From: JAEUJM01 sp041908445
Lineage (GTDB): Bacteria; Actinomycetota; Acidimicrobiia; Acidimicrobiales; DATDAH01
Length of the DNA stretch: 64,000 nt
NCBI GenBank assembly: GCA_041908445.1
Contig: JAYRFK010000037.1
Coordinates: 39,140-103,139, forward strand
Reading direction: 5' to 3'
The position numbers and the translations under genes are program-made. Below the pieces are notes generated by a model. The model made no database searches, was not told the DNA's origin, and saw only the letters and a program-made list of their open reading frames with translations. Below, piece by piece: positions 43,159-52,114 of the stretch (positions are counted from its first letter, which is position 1; each line of letters opens with the position of its first letter).

Positions 43159-44106
43159 ATGCCCGAGACCCAGGTCCAGATCAGCGTGCCCGGCAACCAC
43201 CTGATGGTGGCCCTGCTCGGCCAGCGCGACGAGCTCCTCCGCCTGATCGAGGGCGCCTTCGACGCCTCGATCCACGTCCGCGGCAACGAGATCTCCGTCA
43301 GCGGTCCCGACGCCGAGGTGGTCGGGCGCCTCTTCGAGGAGCTGGTGCTGCTGGTCCAGCAGGGCCACGCGCTCGAGCCCGCCGGCGTGGCCCGCACCAT
43401 CGAGATGGTCCGCGCCGACGAGCGGCCGTCCGAGGTCCTCACCACCGAGGTCTGGCGCTCGGCCCGGGGCCGCACGGTGCGCCCCAAGTCGAGCGGGCAG
43501 AAGCGCTACGTCGACGCGATCCGCGAGAACATCATCACCTTCGGCATCGGCCCCGCCGGCACCGGCAAGAGCTGGTTGGCGGTGGCCTGCGCGGTGCAGT
43601 CGCTGCAGGCCAAGGAGGTCGACCGCATCATCCTCACGCGGCCGGCGGTCGAGGCCGGCGAGCGCCTGGGCTTCCTGCCCGGCGATCTCATGGCCAAGGT
43701 GGACCCCTACCTGCGGCCGCTGTACGACGCGCTCTACGACATGCTCGAGGCCGAGGGCGCCCAACGCCTGCTGGACAAGGGCACCGTGGAGGTGGCCCCG
43801 CTGGCGTTCATGCGGGGCCGCACGCTCAACCGCAGCTTCATCATCCTCGACGAGGCCCAGAACACGTCGCCCGAGCAGATGAAGATGTTCCTGACCCGCA
43901 TCGGCTTCGGCTCGAAGGCGGTGATCACCGGCGACGTCACCCAGGTGGACGTCCCCGGCGGCCGCAGCGGCCTGGGTGGGCTCGAGCGGGTGCTGTCGGG
44001 CATCGACGGCCTGGGGTTCGTCCACCTCGGCGCGGCCGACGTGGTGCGCCACCGCATCGTGGCCGACATCGTCAACGCCTACGAGCGGGCCGCCGCCAAC
44101 CCGTGA
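43159..44106 (+). CDS. phoH: PhoH family ATPase
   Basis: P-loop NTPase of 315 residues linked to RNA metabolism. Walker A is GPAGTGKS at 131-138 and Walker B is FIILDEAQN near 228-236; RPAVEAGERLGFLPGDL and GDVTQVDVPGG are family-specific. The N-terminal 90 residues form a KH-like region (HVRGNEISVSGPDAEVV). The phoH-ybeY order is highly conserved and suggests a shared role in rRNA processing or quality control; the exact reaction is not established. Confidence 0.95.
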   Translation: MPETQVQISVPGNHLMVALLGQRDELLRLIEGAFDASIHVRGNEISVSGPDAEVVGRLFEELVLLVQQGHALEPAGVARTIEMVRADERPSEVLTTEVWRSARGRTVRPKSSGQKRYVDAIRENIITFGIGPAGTGKSWLAVACAVQSLQAKEVDRIILTRPAVEAGERLGFLPGDLMAKVDPYLRPLYDALYDMLEAEGAQRLLDKGTVEVAPLAFMRGRTLNRSFIILDEAQNTSPEQMKMFLTRIGFGSKAVITGDVTQVDVPGGRSGLGGLERVLSGIDGLGFVHLGAADVVRHRIVADIVNAYERAAANP

Positions 44107-44113
44107 GGGCTCG

Positions 44114-44608
44114 GTGACGGGGGTGGGCGACGGGGCGGTGGTGGTCGAGGCCACCGACGAACGGCCCGACGATCGCGCCGAGGCCGTCGACCTCGACCGT
44201 TGGCGCGCCCTCGCCGCCGGCGTGCTCGCCGGGGAGGGGGTCGCCGGCCCCGCCGAGCTGCACCTGGCGTTCCTGGACGAGGCCACCATGGCCACGTTGA
44301 ACGCCGAGCACCTGGGCGGCGACGGGCCCACCGACGTGCTGTCGTTCCCGCTCGACGCCGAGCCCGACCCGGTCATCGACGGGCCGGGGCCGCGCCTGCT
44401 GGGTGATGTCGTGATCTGCCCCGCCGTGGCCGCCCGCCAGGCCGGAGCGACCGACGGGCCCGCGTACGAGGCCGAGCTCGCGCTGCTCGTCGTCCACGGC
44501 GTGCTCCACGTGCTCGGCATGGACCACGCCGAGCCCGACGAGCAGGCCGCGATGGTGGCGCGCGAGCGCGTCCACCTCGCCGCCGTCGGCCTGGAGCGCC
44601 GGCCATGA
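44114..44608 (+). CDS. ybeY: Endoribonuclease YbeY
   Basis: Zinc-dependent single-strand RNase for 16S rRNA 3'-end maturation and ribosome quality control, 164 residues. The zinc motif HGVLHVLGMDH (H-x3-H-x5-H) is near 128-138, and GPTDVLSFP near 72 is also diagnostic. It starts seven bases after phoH and its end overlaps the CBS-protein start by four bases (ATGA). Confidence 0.95.
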   Translation: MTGVGDGAVVVEATDERPDDRAEAVDLDRWRALAAGVLAGEGVAGPAELHLAFLDEATMATLNAEHLGGDGPTDVLSFPLDAEPDPVIDGPGPRLLGDVVICPAVAARQAGATDGPAYEAELALLVVHGVLHVLGMDHAEPDEQAAMVARERVHLAAVGLERRP

Positions 44609-45954
44609 GCGGGACGCAGCTGCTCTGGGGCCTCGGGGTGCTGGCGCTGCTCGTGTTGGCGGCGGTGCTGGCCATGGCAGAGACCGCCCTGACCCACCTC
44701 GGTCGGGCCCGGGCCGCCGCCATCGAAGAGGAGCGGGCCGCAGCGGCGGCCGCGGAGGGCGAGGAGGTCGACGACCGGCCCGCCGGGTCGTCGCTTCCCG
44801 AGCTCCTCCGCCGCCGTGACGAGGTGCTCAACCCGATCCTGTTCCTGCTGCTCGTGTGCCACCTGGGCCTCGCCACCGTCGTCGCCGTCGTCGCCTTCCA
44901 GTGGTGGGGCATCCCGGGCACCGTGGGCGCGCTCGTGGTGGAGGTCGGCGTGCTGTTCGTCCTCACCGAGGCCATGCCCAAGACCTATGCGCTGCAGCAC
45001 ACCGGGGCGGCGGCCACGCGCCTCGCGCCGTTCGTCGGCGCGCTGGCGCGGTTCTGGCCGCTGCGGTGGGCCACCCGCGGCCTGATCGGGCTGTCGAACG
45101 TGCTGCTGCCCGGCAAGGGCCGGCGGGAGGGCCCGTCGGTGTCGGAGGAGGAGCTCCTCGCGCTGGCCGGCACCGCCGCGGAGGAGGACGTCATCGAGCT
45201 CGAGGAGCGCGCCCTCATCGAGTCGATCATCGAGTTCGGCGACACCATCGCCCGGGAGGTCATGGTGCCCCGCACCGACATGGTCACGATCGCCTCGGAC
45301 TTCCAGGTCGACGCCGCCATCGAGGTCGCGATCCTCCACGGCTACAGCCGCCTGCCCGCCTACGGGGAGGGCATCGACGACATCGTCGGCATCATCTACG
45401 CCAAGGACCTCATGCGGGCCGAGCGCGACGACCACGGCGAGCGGTCCGTCGCCGACCTCCTGCGACCCGCGGTGTACATCCCCGAGACCAAGAAGGTGCC
45501 CGCCCTGTTGCGCCAGATGCAGGACGAGCAATTCCACATCGCCATCGTCATCGACGAGTACGGGGGGACCGCGGGCATGGTGACCCTGGAGGACCTGATC
45601 GAGGAGCTGGTGGGGGAGATCCGCGACGAGTTCGACGTGGAGGAGCCCATGGTCGAGCCGCTGCCGGGCGGCGGGGTGCGGGTGAACGCCCGCATGGCGA
45701 TCGACGAGGTGAACGACCTGCTCGACCTCGACCTGCCCGAGGGCGACTGGGACACCGTCGGCGGGTTCTTCTACAGCCAGCTCGGGCGGGTGCCCCTCGA
45801 GGGCGAGACGGTGGTGTTCGACGGCCACGAGCTGCGGGCCGAGAAGGTCCAGGCCCGCCGCATCGGCCGGGTGCGCATCACTCCGGCCACCGACGAACCC
45901 GACGCATCCGGGTCGTCGGGCCCGCTCGGTGCGACCGGGGGGAGCGCGTCGTGA
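44605..45954 (+). CDS. CNNM/CorC-type membrane protein with CBS pair
   Basis: Membrane protein of 449 residues. The N-terminal CNNM (DUF21) domain has several helices (WGLGVLALLVLAAVLAMAET, ILFLLLVCHLGLATVVAVV, and others to about 150). A CBS pair follows near 205-330 (MVPRTDMVTIASDFQVDAAI, GIIYAKDLMRAERDD) and a CorC_HlyC domain near 345-425 (RMAIDEVNDLLDLDLPEGDW). Related proteins handle magnesium or cobalt efflux; the older 'hemolysin' name is misleading. It is coupled to ybeY upstream and overlaps era by four bases (GTGA). Confidence 0.92.
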   Translation: MSGTQLLWGLGVLALLVLAAVLAMAETALTHLGRARAAAIEEERAAAAAAEGEEVDDRPAGSSLPELLRRRDEVLNPILFLLLVCHLGLATVVAVVAFQWWGIPGTVGALVVEVGVLFVLTEAMPKTYALQHTGAAATRLAPFVGALARFWPLRWATRGLIGLSNVLLPGKGRREGPSVSEEELLALAGTAAEEDVIELEERALIESIIEFGDTIAREVMVPRTDMVTIASDFQVDAAIEVAILHGYSRLPAYGEGIDDIVGIIYAKDLMRAERDDHGERSVADLLRPAVYIPETKKVPALLRQMQDEQFHIAIVIDEYGGTAGMVTLEDLIEELVGEIRDEFDVEEPMVEPLPGGGVRVNARMAIDEVNDLLDLDLPEGDWDTVGGFFYSQLGRVPLEGETVVFDGHELRAEKVQARRIGRVRITPATDEPDASGSSGPLGATGGSAS

Positions 45955-46805
45955 AGTCGGGGTTCGTCACCGTCGTGGGCCGGCCGAACGTGGGGAAGTC
46001 CACCCTCGTCAACCGGATCCTCGGCACGAAGGTCGCCATCGTCTCGGACAAGCCGCAGACCACCCGCACCGAGATCCGTGGGGTGCTGAACCGTCGCGAC
46101 GACCGCGGCGAGCTCGAGGCGCAGGTCGTGTTCGTGGACACGCCGGGTATCCACCGGCCCCGCACCGAGCTCGGCAACCGCCTCAACGCCACCGCCACCG
46201 GCACGATCGGCGACGTCGACCTCGTCTGCCTCGTCATCGACGCCAGCGCCCCGCTCGGGCCCGGGGACCGCTTCGTCGCCGCCCGGGTGCCGAAGGACGC
46301 CATCGTCGTGGTCAACAAGGTCGACGCCGCCGCCCCCGAGGAGGTGCTGCGCCAGCTCGCCAAGGCCGCCACCCTCGACCTGAGCGAGTACTTCCCCGTG
46401 TCCGCCCGCACCGGCGAGGGCGTCGACGCCCTGGTCGACCACCTCGTGCAGCGCCTCCCGGTCGGTCCGGCGTACTACCCCGAGGACATGGTCACCGACG
46501 TCCCCGAGGCCTTCTGGGTGGCGGAGCTCGTACGCGAGCAGCTGCTCGCCGTGACCCGGGAGGAGCTGCCGCACTCGATCGCCACGCGGGTCACCGAGTG
46601 GGAGTGGCCCCGCATCCGGGTCGAGATCCTCGTCGAGCGGGAGTCCCAGAAGGGGATCGTGATCGGCCGGAAGGGGTCGGTGCTCAAGCAGGTGGGCATC
46701 GAGGTCCGCAAGCAGCTCCCCGAGGGCGCCTACCTCGAGCTCTTCGTGAAGGTCGACAAGGACTGGCAGCGCCGCCCGAAGGCCCTGGAGCGCCTCGGCT
46801 ACTGA
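45951..46805 (+). CDS. era: GTPase Era
   Basis: Ribosome-assembly GTPase of 284 residues that binds the 16S rRNA 3' end. G1 is GRPNVGKST (10-18), the switch region is QTTRTEIRG, G3 is DTPGIHRP near 61, G4 is NKVD near 120, and the C-terminal KH domain contains KGIVIGRKGSVLKQVG near 224-239. It is the last gene of the phoH-ybeY-CBS-era operon; its stop overlaps the convergent dinG-like gene by seven bases. Confidence 0.97.
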   Translation: MKSGFVTVVGRPNVGKSTLVNRILGTKVAIVSDKPQTTRTEIRGVLNRRDDRGELEAQVVFVDTPGIHRPRTELGNRLNATATGTIGDVDLVCLVIDASAPLGPGDRFVAARVPKDAIVVVNKVDAAAPEEVLRQLAKAATLDLSEYFPVSARTGEGVDALVDHLVQRLPVGPAYYPEDMVTDVPEAFWVAELVREQLLAVTREELPHSIATRVTEWEWPRIRVEILVERESQKGIVIGRKGSVLKQVGIEVRKQLPEGAYLELFVKVDKDWQRRPKALERLGY

Positions 46806-48724
46806 GCCGGGGCCGGCGTCTCGGCCGGCGTCTCCGAGCCCCGCAGCGAGCGCAGGTAGGCCCGCACCTCCTCGCCATCGCGGGTGCGCCGCATCGGCGG
46901 CAGGGCCCGGACGAAGTCCCACCGGTAGGAGCCGGTGGCGAGGCGGGAGTCGAGCACGGCCACCACGCCGCGGTCGTCGGCGGAGCGGATGAGGCGGCCG
47001 GCGCCCTGGGCCAGGAGGGTGGCGGCCCGGGGCAGGTCGATGAGCCGGAACGCGTCGGCGCGGGCGCGCTCCCGCCGGGCCTGGAGGAGGGGCTCGTCGG
47101 GGCGCGGGAACGGCAGGCGGTCGATGGTGACGAGGCTGAGGGACGGGCCGGGGACGTCGACGCCCTGCCAGAACCCCATGGTGGCGAAGAGGCTGGTCTC
47201 GGGCTCGTCGGTGAACCGCCGCACCAGCGCCGGCTTGGGCAGGTCGCGCTGGGTCATCACCGGGGTGGACAGGCGCGCGGTGGCGGCGGTGGCGGCCGCC
47301 TCCATGACCCGCCAACTCGTGAACAGCGAGAGGGTGCGGCCCCCGGCCGCCTCGATGAGCCCCACCAGCTCGTCGACCATGGCCGCCTCGTAGGCCGCGC
47401 TGCGGGGCTCGGGCAGGTGGGCGGCGCAGTAGAGCAGGCCGTGGTCCTCGAACGCGAAGGGACTGCCCACGTCGAGCTGGGTGACCTCGGCCTCGTCGAG
47501 GCCCAGGTGCAGGGCGAGCGACGGGGGGATGGTGGCGCTGGTGAGCACCGCGGTGCAGTTCTCCCACAGGCGTTCGCGGAGGACCTCGCCCACGTCGATC
47601 GGCGCGACCTTGAGCGTCGGGGTGGCCTCGGGGCCCGCCACCCAGGCCACGTGGGTCGGGGGCACGTCCATCACCGCGTCGACGTCGTCCGCCAACGAGG
47701 TGGTGGCCTTCACCGCCCGCTCGCGGCGGGCGGCGACGTCGCCCGGCCCGTCGGACGGCACCTTGCGCAGGGCCGCCTGCGCCACCTCCAGGCGGGTGCG
47801 CACCTCCACGAGGGCGTCGGCGAGCTCGGGCTCGACCGCGCCGCGGAGGCGCCGGTCGACCTCGGGGGCGAGGGCGGTGGTGAGGCGGTCGCCGGCGGCG
47901 TCGAGGGCGGCGACCAGGCTGGGGTCGTCGACGATGGCGCCGACGGTGCGGGCGAGGGCGTGGAGGCGCCCGCCGCCGAGCTCGAAGCCCGACGTGGCCG
48001 AGATGACGTCCTCGAGCTGGTGGGCCTCGTCGAACACGACGACGTGGTGCTCGGGCAGCACCGCGCCGCCGCTGGCCAGGTGGGTCCCGTAGAGGTGGGT
48101 GTTGACCACGACCACGTCGGCCTCGGCGGCGGCGTGGCGGGCCTGCTCGGCGAAGCAGCCTTCGCCGCTCGGGCACTTGGCCGCCCCGGGGCACTCGCGG
48201 GGGCCCACGCTGACCGCGGCCCAGGTGGCGACCGAGGGCTCGAACTCGAGCTCGGCCCGATCGCCGGTCTCGGTGCGGTCGGCCCACTCGAGGAGCCGGT
48301 CGAGGTCCCGGTGCGAGACCCGGTCGTCGGCGTCGTCGAGGCCCAGCTCGCCCTGATCGGTGTCGAGCTCTCGCACCCGCTGGCGGCAGAGGTAGTTCGA
48401 CCGCCCCTTCAGCAGGGCGTAGGTGACCTCGCGGTCGAGGTGGCCGGCGAGGAAGGGGAGGTCCTTGCTGACGAGCTGGTCCTGGAGCGCCTTGGTGGCG
48501 GTGACCACGACCACGGGCCGGCGGGCGCTGAGGGCGGCGGGGACGAGGTAGGCGAGGGACTTGCCGGTGCCGGTGCCGGCCTGGACGATCAGGTGGCGCT
48601 CGTCGGTGATCGCGTCGGCGACCGCGGCGGCCATGTTCCGCTGGCCCTCGCGCCGCTCGCCGCCGTTCGGGAGGGCCGCGGTGACCGCGTCGAGGGTCGC
48701 GAGGGCGCGGTCGGCCAGGCTCAC
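46799..48724 (-). CDS. DinG/XPD-like iron-sulfur ATP-dependent DNA helicase
   Basis: SF2 helicase of 641 residues. Walker A is AGTGTGKS near 49-56 and the DEAH box is VVVFDEAHQLED near 232. Four cysteines between them (YLCRQRV, ECPGAAKCPSGEGCF) match the [4Fe-4S] site of XPD/DinG enzymes. ATMGFWQGVDVPG and QGAGRLIRSADDRGVV are motifs V and VI. It probably unwinds damaged or structured DNA. The start is GTG 48724. It is convergent with era and divergent from uppS. Confidence 0.92.
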   Translation of the reverse strand: MSLADRALATLDAVTAALPNGGERREGQRNMAAAVADAITDERHLIVQAGTGTGKSLAYLVPAALSARRPVVVVTATKALQDQLVSKDLPFLAGHLDREVTYALLKGRSNYLCRQRVRELDTDQGELGLDDADDRVSHRDLDRLLEWADRTETGDRAELEFEPSVATWAAVSVGPRECPGAAKCPSGEGCFAEQARHAAAEADVVVVNTHLYGTHLASGGAVLPEHHVVVFDEAHQLEDVISATSGFELGGGRLHALARTVGAIVDDPSLVAALDAAGDRLTTALAPEVDRRLRGAVEPELADALVEVRTRLEVAQAALRKVPSDGPGDVAARRERAVKATTSLADDVDAVMDVPPTHVAWVAGPEATPTLKVAPIDVGEVLRERLWENCTAVLTSATIPPSLALHLGLDEAEVTQLDVGSPFAFEDHGLLYCAAHLPEPRSAAYEAAMVDELVGLIEAAGGRTLSLFTSWRVMEAAATAATARLSTPVMTQRDLPKPALVRRFTDEPETSLFATMGFWQGVDVPGPSLSLVTIDRLPFPRPDEPLLQARRERARADAFRLIDLPRAATLLAQGAGRLIRSADDRGVVAVLDSRLATGSYRWDFVRALPPMRRTRDGEEVRAYLRSLRGSETPAETPAPAQ

Positions 48725-48881
48725 GCGCCGCGCCCCGGGCTCGCGCCGCGCCGGGCCGCCGTCGGCGGTGTTCGGGTCACGCCGGCCGCAGCCACGACGT
48801 CGTTCCTCGGCATCACGGGAGCCACCCTAGGGGTGGGGTGTGCCGACCAGGGGCATGGCGGGGGCCCGACCGGGGAGGCGG

Positions 48882-48887
48882 TAGGTT
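48882..48887 (+). promoter_or_regulatory. -10 element TAGGTT before uppS
   Basis: TAGGTT ends six bases before GTG 48894, with no ribosome site between, as expected for a leaderless mRNA. Confidence 0.5.
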
Positions 48888-48893
48888 GCTCCC

Positions 48894-49649
48894 GTGGTGG
48901 TGCCGTCCGACCTCGACCCGACGCGTATCCCGGCCCACGTGGCCCTCGTCATGGACGGCAACGGTCGCTGGGCGCAGCAGCGGGGCCTCAAGCGCACCGA
49001 GGGCCACGCCGCGGGCGAGGAGGCGCTCTTCGACACCGTCGAGGGCGCCATCGACCTCGGCATCCGGTGGCTCACCGTGTACGCGTTCTCCACCGAGAAC
49101 TGGAAGCGACCCCCCGACGAGGTCCGCTACCTCATGGGGTTCAACGAGTCGATCCTGCGCCGCCGCCGCGACGAGCTCCACGAGCGCGACGTGCGCATGC
49201 GCTTCGTGGGTCGCCGCGGCTGGCGGGTGCCGAAGCGCCTCATCCGCCGCATGGACGAGTCCGTCGAGCTCACCCGGCACAACACCGGCATGACCTTCAC
49301 CATCGCCTTCAACTACGGCGGCCGGGCCGAGATCGTCGACGCGGTGCGCCAGATCGTCGAAGCGGGCACGCCGGCGGACAAGATCACCGAGGCGACCATC
49401 CGCCAGCACCTGTACGACCCGGAGATGCCCGACCCCGACCTCATGGTGCGGACGTCGGGCGAGTACCGCATCTCGAACTACCTGCTCTGGGAGATCGCCT
49501 ACAGCGAGCTCGTCTTCACCGAGGTGCTCTGGCCCGACTTCCGTCGCGAGCACCTGTTCGCCGCGGTGCGCGAGTACCAGCAGCGCGACCGTCGCTTCGG
49601 CGGCCTCGACGAGGGCGGGCGCCGGGCCCCGAGGGCTGCGAAGGGCTAG
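48894..49649 (+). CDS. uppS: Isoprenyl transferase (undecaprenyl diphosphate synthase type)
   Basis: Cis-prenyltransferase of 251 residues that makes the lipid carrier for cell-wall synthesis. HVALVMDGNGRWAQQRGL near 15-32 contains the catalytic Asp, TVYAFSTENWKRP near 61 and DLMVRTSGEYRISNYLLWEIAYSE near 182 complete the family pattern. Product length (C50 or C55) cannot be read by eye. recO follows after three bases, an order found in other actinobacteria. Confidence 0.96.
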   Translation: MVVPSDLDPTRIPAHVALVMDGNGRWAQQRGLKRTEGHAAGEEALFDTVEGAIDLGIRWLTVYAFSTENWKRPPDEVRYLMGFNESILRRRRDELHERDVRMRFVGRRGWRVPKRLIRRMDESVELTRHNTGMTFTIAFNYGGRAEIVDAVRQIVEAGTPADKITEATIRQHLYDPEMPDPDLMVRTSGEYRISNYLLWEIAYSELVFTEVLWPDFRREHLFAAVREYQQRDRRFGGLDEGGRRAPRAAKG

Positions 49650-49652
49650 CGG

Positions 49653-50369
49653 GTGGCCCTCTACCGGGACCACGGCATCGTCCTGCGGACCCACAAGCTG
49701 GGGGAGGCCGACCGCATCATCGCCTTCTACACCGCCGGCCACGGCAAGGTGCGGGCGGTGGCCAAGGGGGTGCGCAAGACGAAGTCCAAGTTCGGGGCGC
49801 GCCTCGAGCCGACGAGTCACGTGGCCGCGCAGTTCTACGAGGGCCGCAACCTCGACATCGTCACCCAGGTCGAGACCGTCGACCACTTCCGGACGATCCG
49901 GGAGGACCTCGACCGCTTCGCCCGGGCCTCGGCCATGCTCGAGGCGGTCGACCAGGTGAGCGAGGACGCCCCGCCGTCCGCGGCGCTCTACCAGCTGCTG
50001 CTGCGGGCGCTGCGCACGCTCTCGGCCCGGTCGTCCAACCTGGTCGTGGCCGGGTTCTTCTGGAAGCTCCTGGCCCTCGAGGGCCTGCGCCCGAGCGTCG
50101 AGGCGTGCGTGCGCTGCGGCGCGCCGGACGAGCTCGTGGCGTTCGACCTCGACGAGGGCGGCGCCCTGTGCCGCGGCTGTCGCCGGGGCACCGCGGTCAG
50201 CCCCGAGGCCGTGCTGCTGCTCCAGCAGATCCTCGGTGGGCGCCTGGCGAGCGCGCTCGACGCGCCGCCGTCGCCGGCGACCGTCGAGGTCGAGGTGCTG
50301 GCGACGCGGGCGCTCGAGCACCACCTGGAGCGTCGTCTGCGCTCGTTCGGGGTGCTCGAGCAGGCGTGA
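49653..50369 (+). CDS. recO: DNA repair protein RecO
   Basis: Loads RecA on SSB-coated DNA in the RecFOR pathway, 238 residues. The OB-fold start YRDHGIVLRTHKLGEADRII is clear, and GVRKTKSKFGARLEP near 41 is conserved. A zinc site is formed by CVRCG near 153 and CRGCRRG near 173. It is the last gene of the uppS-recO pair and convergent with the DUF4190-like genes. Confidence 0.95.
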   Translation: MALYRDHGIVLRTHKLGEADRIIAFYTAGHGKVRAVAKGVRKTKSKFGARLEPTSHVAAQFYEGRNLDIVTQVETVDHFRTIREDLDRFARASAMLEAVDQVSEDAPPSAALYQLLLRALRTLSARSSNLVVAGFFWKLLALEGLRPSVEACVRCGAPDELVAFDLDEGGALCRGCRRGTAVSPEAVLLLQQILGGRLASALDAPPSPATVEVEVLATRALEHHLERRLRSFGVLEQA

Positions 50370-50390
50370 CGGCCGGCGCGGGACCGCGGG

Positions 50391-50405
50391 CGGGCGTCGC
50401 GCCCG
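50391..50405. terminator. Candidate bidirectional terminator
   Basis: CGGGCG-TCG-CGCCCG, a perfect six-base stem with a three-base loop, fills the gap between the recO end and the stop codon of the convergent gene. Confidence 0.4.
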
Positions 50406-50843
50406 TCAGCGGGCGAGGAGCAGCCCGAAGTCGTTCGTGTTGCTCGTGTCGGTGGTGGCCACCGCCACGATGATGAACACGATGTAGGCGACCAGCAGCG
50501 CGGTCACGAGGTAGCCGAGGATCAGCCCGGCGAGGGCCATGCCGTCGCCCTGCTGGGTGCCACCGGACTCGCGGATCTGCTTGCGGGCCATGTGGCCGAG
50601 GACGATGGCCACGATGCCCGAGATGCAGGTCACGAAGCCGAGGCACCCGCAGACCAGCGCGGCGATGGCCAGGCCGTTCGTCCTGGGCGCCTGGTAGGCG
50701 GGGGTGCCGTAGGGCTGGGCGTAGCCGACCGCCGGCGGCGCCGGGCTCCACGGGGCCGCCGCCGGTTGCGCCGCCTGGTCGGGCGGGTACCACTTGCCGT
50801 CGGAGGCCTGCCACCAGCCGGGACCCTGCGAGAAGTCGCTCAT
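50406..50843 (-). CDS. DUF4190-like membrane protein with 'GKWYPP' N-terminus, copy A
   Basis: Membrane protein of 145 residues. The N-terminus SQGPGWWQASDGKWYPPDQ is a Trp-rich motif typical of Acidimicrobiia membrane proteins; a Pro/Ala-rich stretch follows, then two helices (LAIAALVCGCLGFVTCISGI and AGLILGYLVTALLVAYIVFI) around GHMARKQIRESGG, the DUF4190 pattern. Function unknown. ATG 50843 has AAGGTGG upstream; GTG 50852 would add three residues. Copy B lies directly upstream on the same strand, and the first 155 bases of the two genes are almost identical. Confidence 0.78.
   Translation of the reverse strand: MSDFSQGPGWWQASDGKWYPPDQAAQPAAAPWSPAPPAVGYAQPYGTPAYQAPRTNGLAIAALVCGCLGFVTCISGIVAIVLGHMARKQIRESGGTQQGDGMALAGLILGYLVTALLVAYIVFIIVAVATTDTSNTNDFGLLLAR
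50689..50843 (-). repeat. 155-bp near-identical segment, copy A
   Basis: Identical to 51196-51350 except for one base (G at 50817, A at 51324). It covers the start codon and the Trp/Pro-rich N-terminal coding part. Beyond it the two genes diverge strongly, so it marks a recent duplication or gene conversion. Confidence 0.9.
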
Positions 50844-50915
50844 CGCTACCACCTTTGCACGTTGTACGACCCGGCCCGGCGTTGTCCGCCCGGGGAGGCG
50901 GCGCCACGAGGCGGG

Positions 50916-51350
50916 TCAGCGGCCGAGAGCCATCATCCCGAAGTCGCTCGTCGTGTTCGGGTCCGACGAGGCGATGGCGACGATGACGATCACGAGGTAG
51001 ACCAGCCCGATCGCGAGGCCGATGTAGCCGATGATCAGGCCGGCCGTCGCCAGGCCGTCGCCCTGCTGCATGCCGCCCGACTCCCGGATCTGACGCTTGG
51101 CGATGTGCCCCAGCACGATGGCCACGATGGAGCCGATGCCGCACAGGACGAGGCTGCAGACCAGCGACGCGATCGCCATCCCGTTGGTCTTGGGTGCCTG
51201 GTAGGCGGGGGTGCCGTAGGGCTGGGCGTAGCCGACCGCCGGCGGCGCCGGGCTCCACGGGGCCGCCGCCGGTTGCGCCGCCTGGTCGGGCGGGTACCAC
51301 TTGCCGTCGGAGGCCTGCCACCAACCGGGACCCTGCGAGAAGTCGCTCAT
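50916..51350 (-). CDS. DUF4190-like membrane protein with 'GKWYPP' N-terminus, copy B
   Basis: Membrane protein of 144 residues and paralogue of the preceding entry. The first 50 residues are the same; the helices (MAIASLVCSLVLCGIGSIVA, AGLIIGYIGLAIGLVYLVIV) and the tail (SDPNTTSDFGMMALGR) differ. It starts at ATG 51350 with GGAG just upstream; an earlier in-frame start at 51419 lies outside the conserved part. It is divergent from the TM2 gene across 87 bp. Function unknown. Confidence 0.78.
   Translation of the reverse strand: MSDFSQGPGWWQASDGKWYPPDQAAQPAAAPWSPAPPAVGYAQPYGTPAYQAPKTNGMAIASLVCSLVLCGIGSIVAIVLGHIAKRQIRESGGMQQGDGLATAGLIIGYIGLAIGLVYLVIVIVAIASSDPNTTSDFGMMALGR
51196..51350 (-). 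repeat. 155-bp near-identical segment, copy B
   Basis: Partner of 50689-50843, 507 bp away in direct orientation. Recombination between the copies would delete one gene and leave a hybrid. Confidence 0.9.
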
Positions 51351-51398
51351 GGCTCCAGCTTGGCACGAACCTCCCGGCCCGGCCGGGGAGGGGGTTGG

Positions 51399-51404
51399 TA
51401 GGGT
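51399..51404 (+). promoter_or_regulatory. -10 element TAGGGT before the TM2 gene
   Basis: TAGGGT lies 33 bases upstream of ATG 51438 in the gap to the divergent copy B gene. The leader contains GAGGTC before the ATG. Confidence 0.35.
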
Positions 51405-51437
51405 GCGGCCCGCCCCCACGAGCCCCCGAGGTCAGCC

Positions 51438-52085
51438 ATGAGTGACTACCCGCCGCCCCTGCCGGGCGACGCCGAGCCCACCAGCGACGCGGGCGGCACC
51501 GAGCCGCCGGCGATGGACCCCAGCGAGACGATCTGGCACGCGCCGCCGCCCCCGGGGGGTGACGAGCCGGGGGCCGCCGCCCCCGTCGCCGACGTGCCCA
51601 CCGCGCCGGCCTACTCGCCGCCGCCGACCCCGGCGCCCGGCTACCCGCCGCAGCCGGCCGGCTACCCGCCGCAGCCGTCGTCCTACCCGCCCCAGCCGGG
51701 CTACGGCGCACCCGCGCAGGGCTACCCGCCGCAGCAGCCGGGGTACCCGGCCGCGCCGGGCTACGCCCCCCAGCCCGGCTACGCGCCGCCGGCGCCCGGC
51801 TACGGGGCACCGGGCTACGCGCCGGCGGTGCGACCGCCCGCGGTGGGCCCCGACGGGCGGCCGCTCAAGTCGAAGATGACCGCCGGTCTCCTCGGAATCT
51901 TCCTCGGCAGCATCGGCGTCCACCGCTTCTACCTGGGCTACGCCGGGATCGGCATCGCCCAGATCGTGGTCACCTTCGCGACGTGCGGCATCGGGGCCAT
52001 CTGGGGGCTCATCGAGGGGATCATGATCCTCACGGGCTCGCCCAGCTTCTCCACCGACGCCGAGGGCCGTCCCCTCACCGACTAG
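51438..52085 (+). CDS. TM2 domain membrane protein with Pro/Tyr repeats
   Basis: Membrane protein of 215 residues. Residues 60-130 are a low-complexity run of YPPQP- and PGYAP-type repeats encoded by repetitive DNA. The TM2 domain follows (SKMTAGLLGIFLGSIGVHRFYLG, about 145-170, and IGIAQIVVTFATCGIGAIWGLIEG), with the G-x-H-R-F-Y-x-G motif. The cytoplasmic repeats resemble Pro/Tyr-rich tails that mediate clustering of membrane proteins. Biological role unknown. It is surrounded by other small membrane proteins. Confidence 0.85.
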   Translation: MSDYPPPLPGDAEPTSDAGGTEPPAMDPSETIWHAPPPPGGDEPGAAAPVADVPTAPAYSPPPTPAPGYPPQPAGYPPQPSSYPPQPGYGAPAQGYPPQQPGYPAAPGYAPQPGYAPPAPGYGAPGYAPAVRPPAVGPDGRPLKSKMTAGLLGIFLGSIGVHRFYLGYAGIGIAQIVVTFATCGIGAIWGLIEGIMILTGSPSFSTDAEGRPLTD

Positions 52086-52114
52086 CGCCCGCCGGCGGCG
52101 AGGCCGGCCGCACA

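Noticed and set aside
51640..51835. Repetitive DNA in the TM2 gene as a noncoding repeat array
   Set aside because: The repeats keep the reading frame and encode the Pro/Tyr-rich tail of the TM2 protein.
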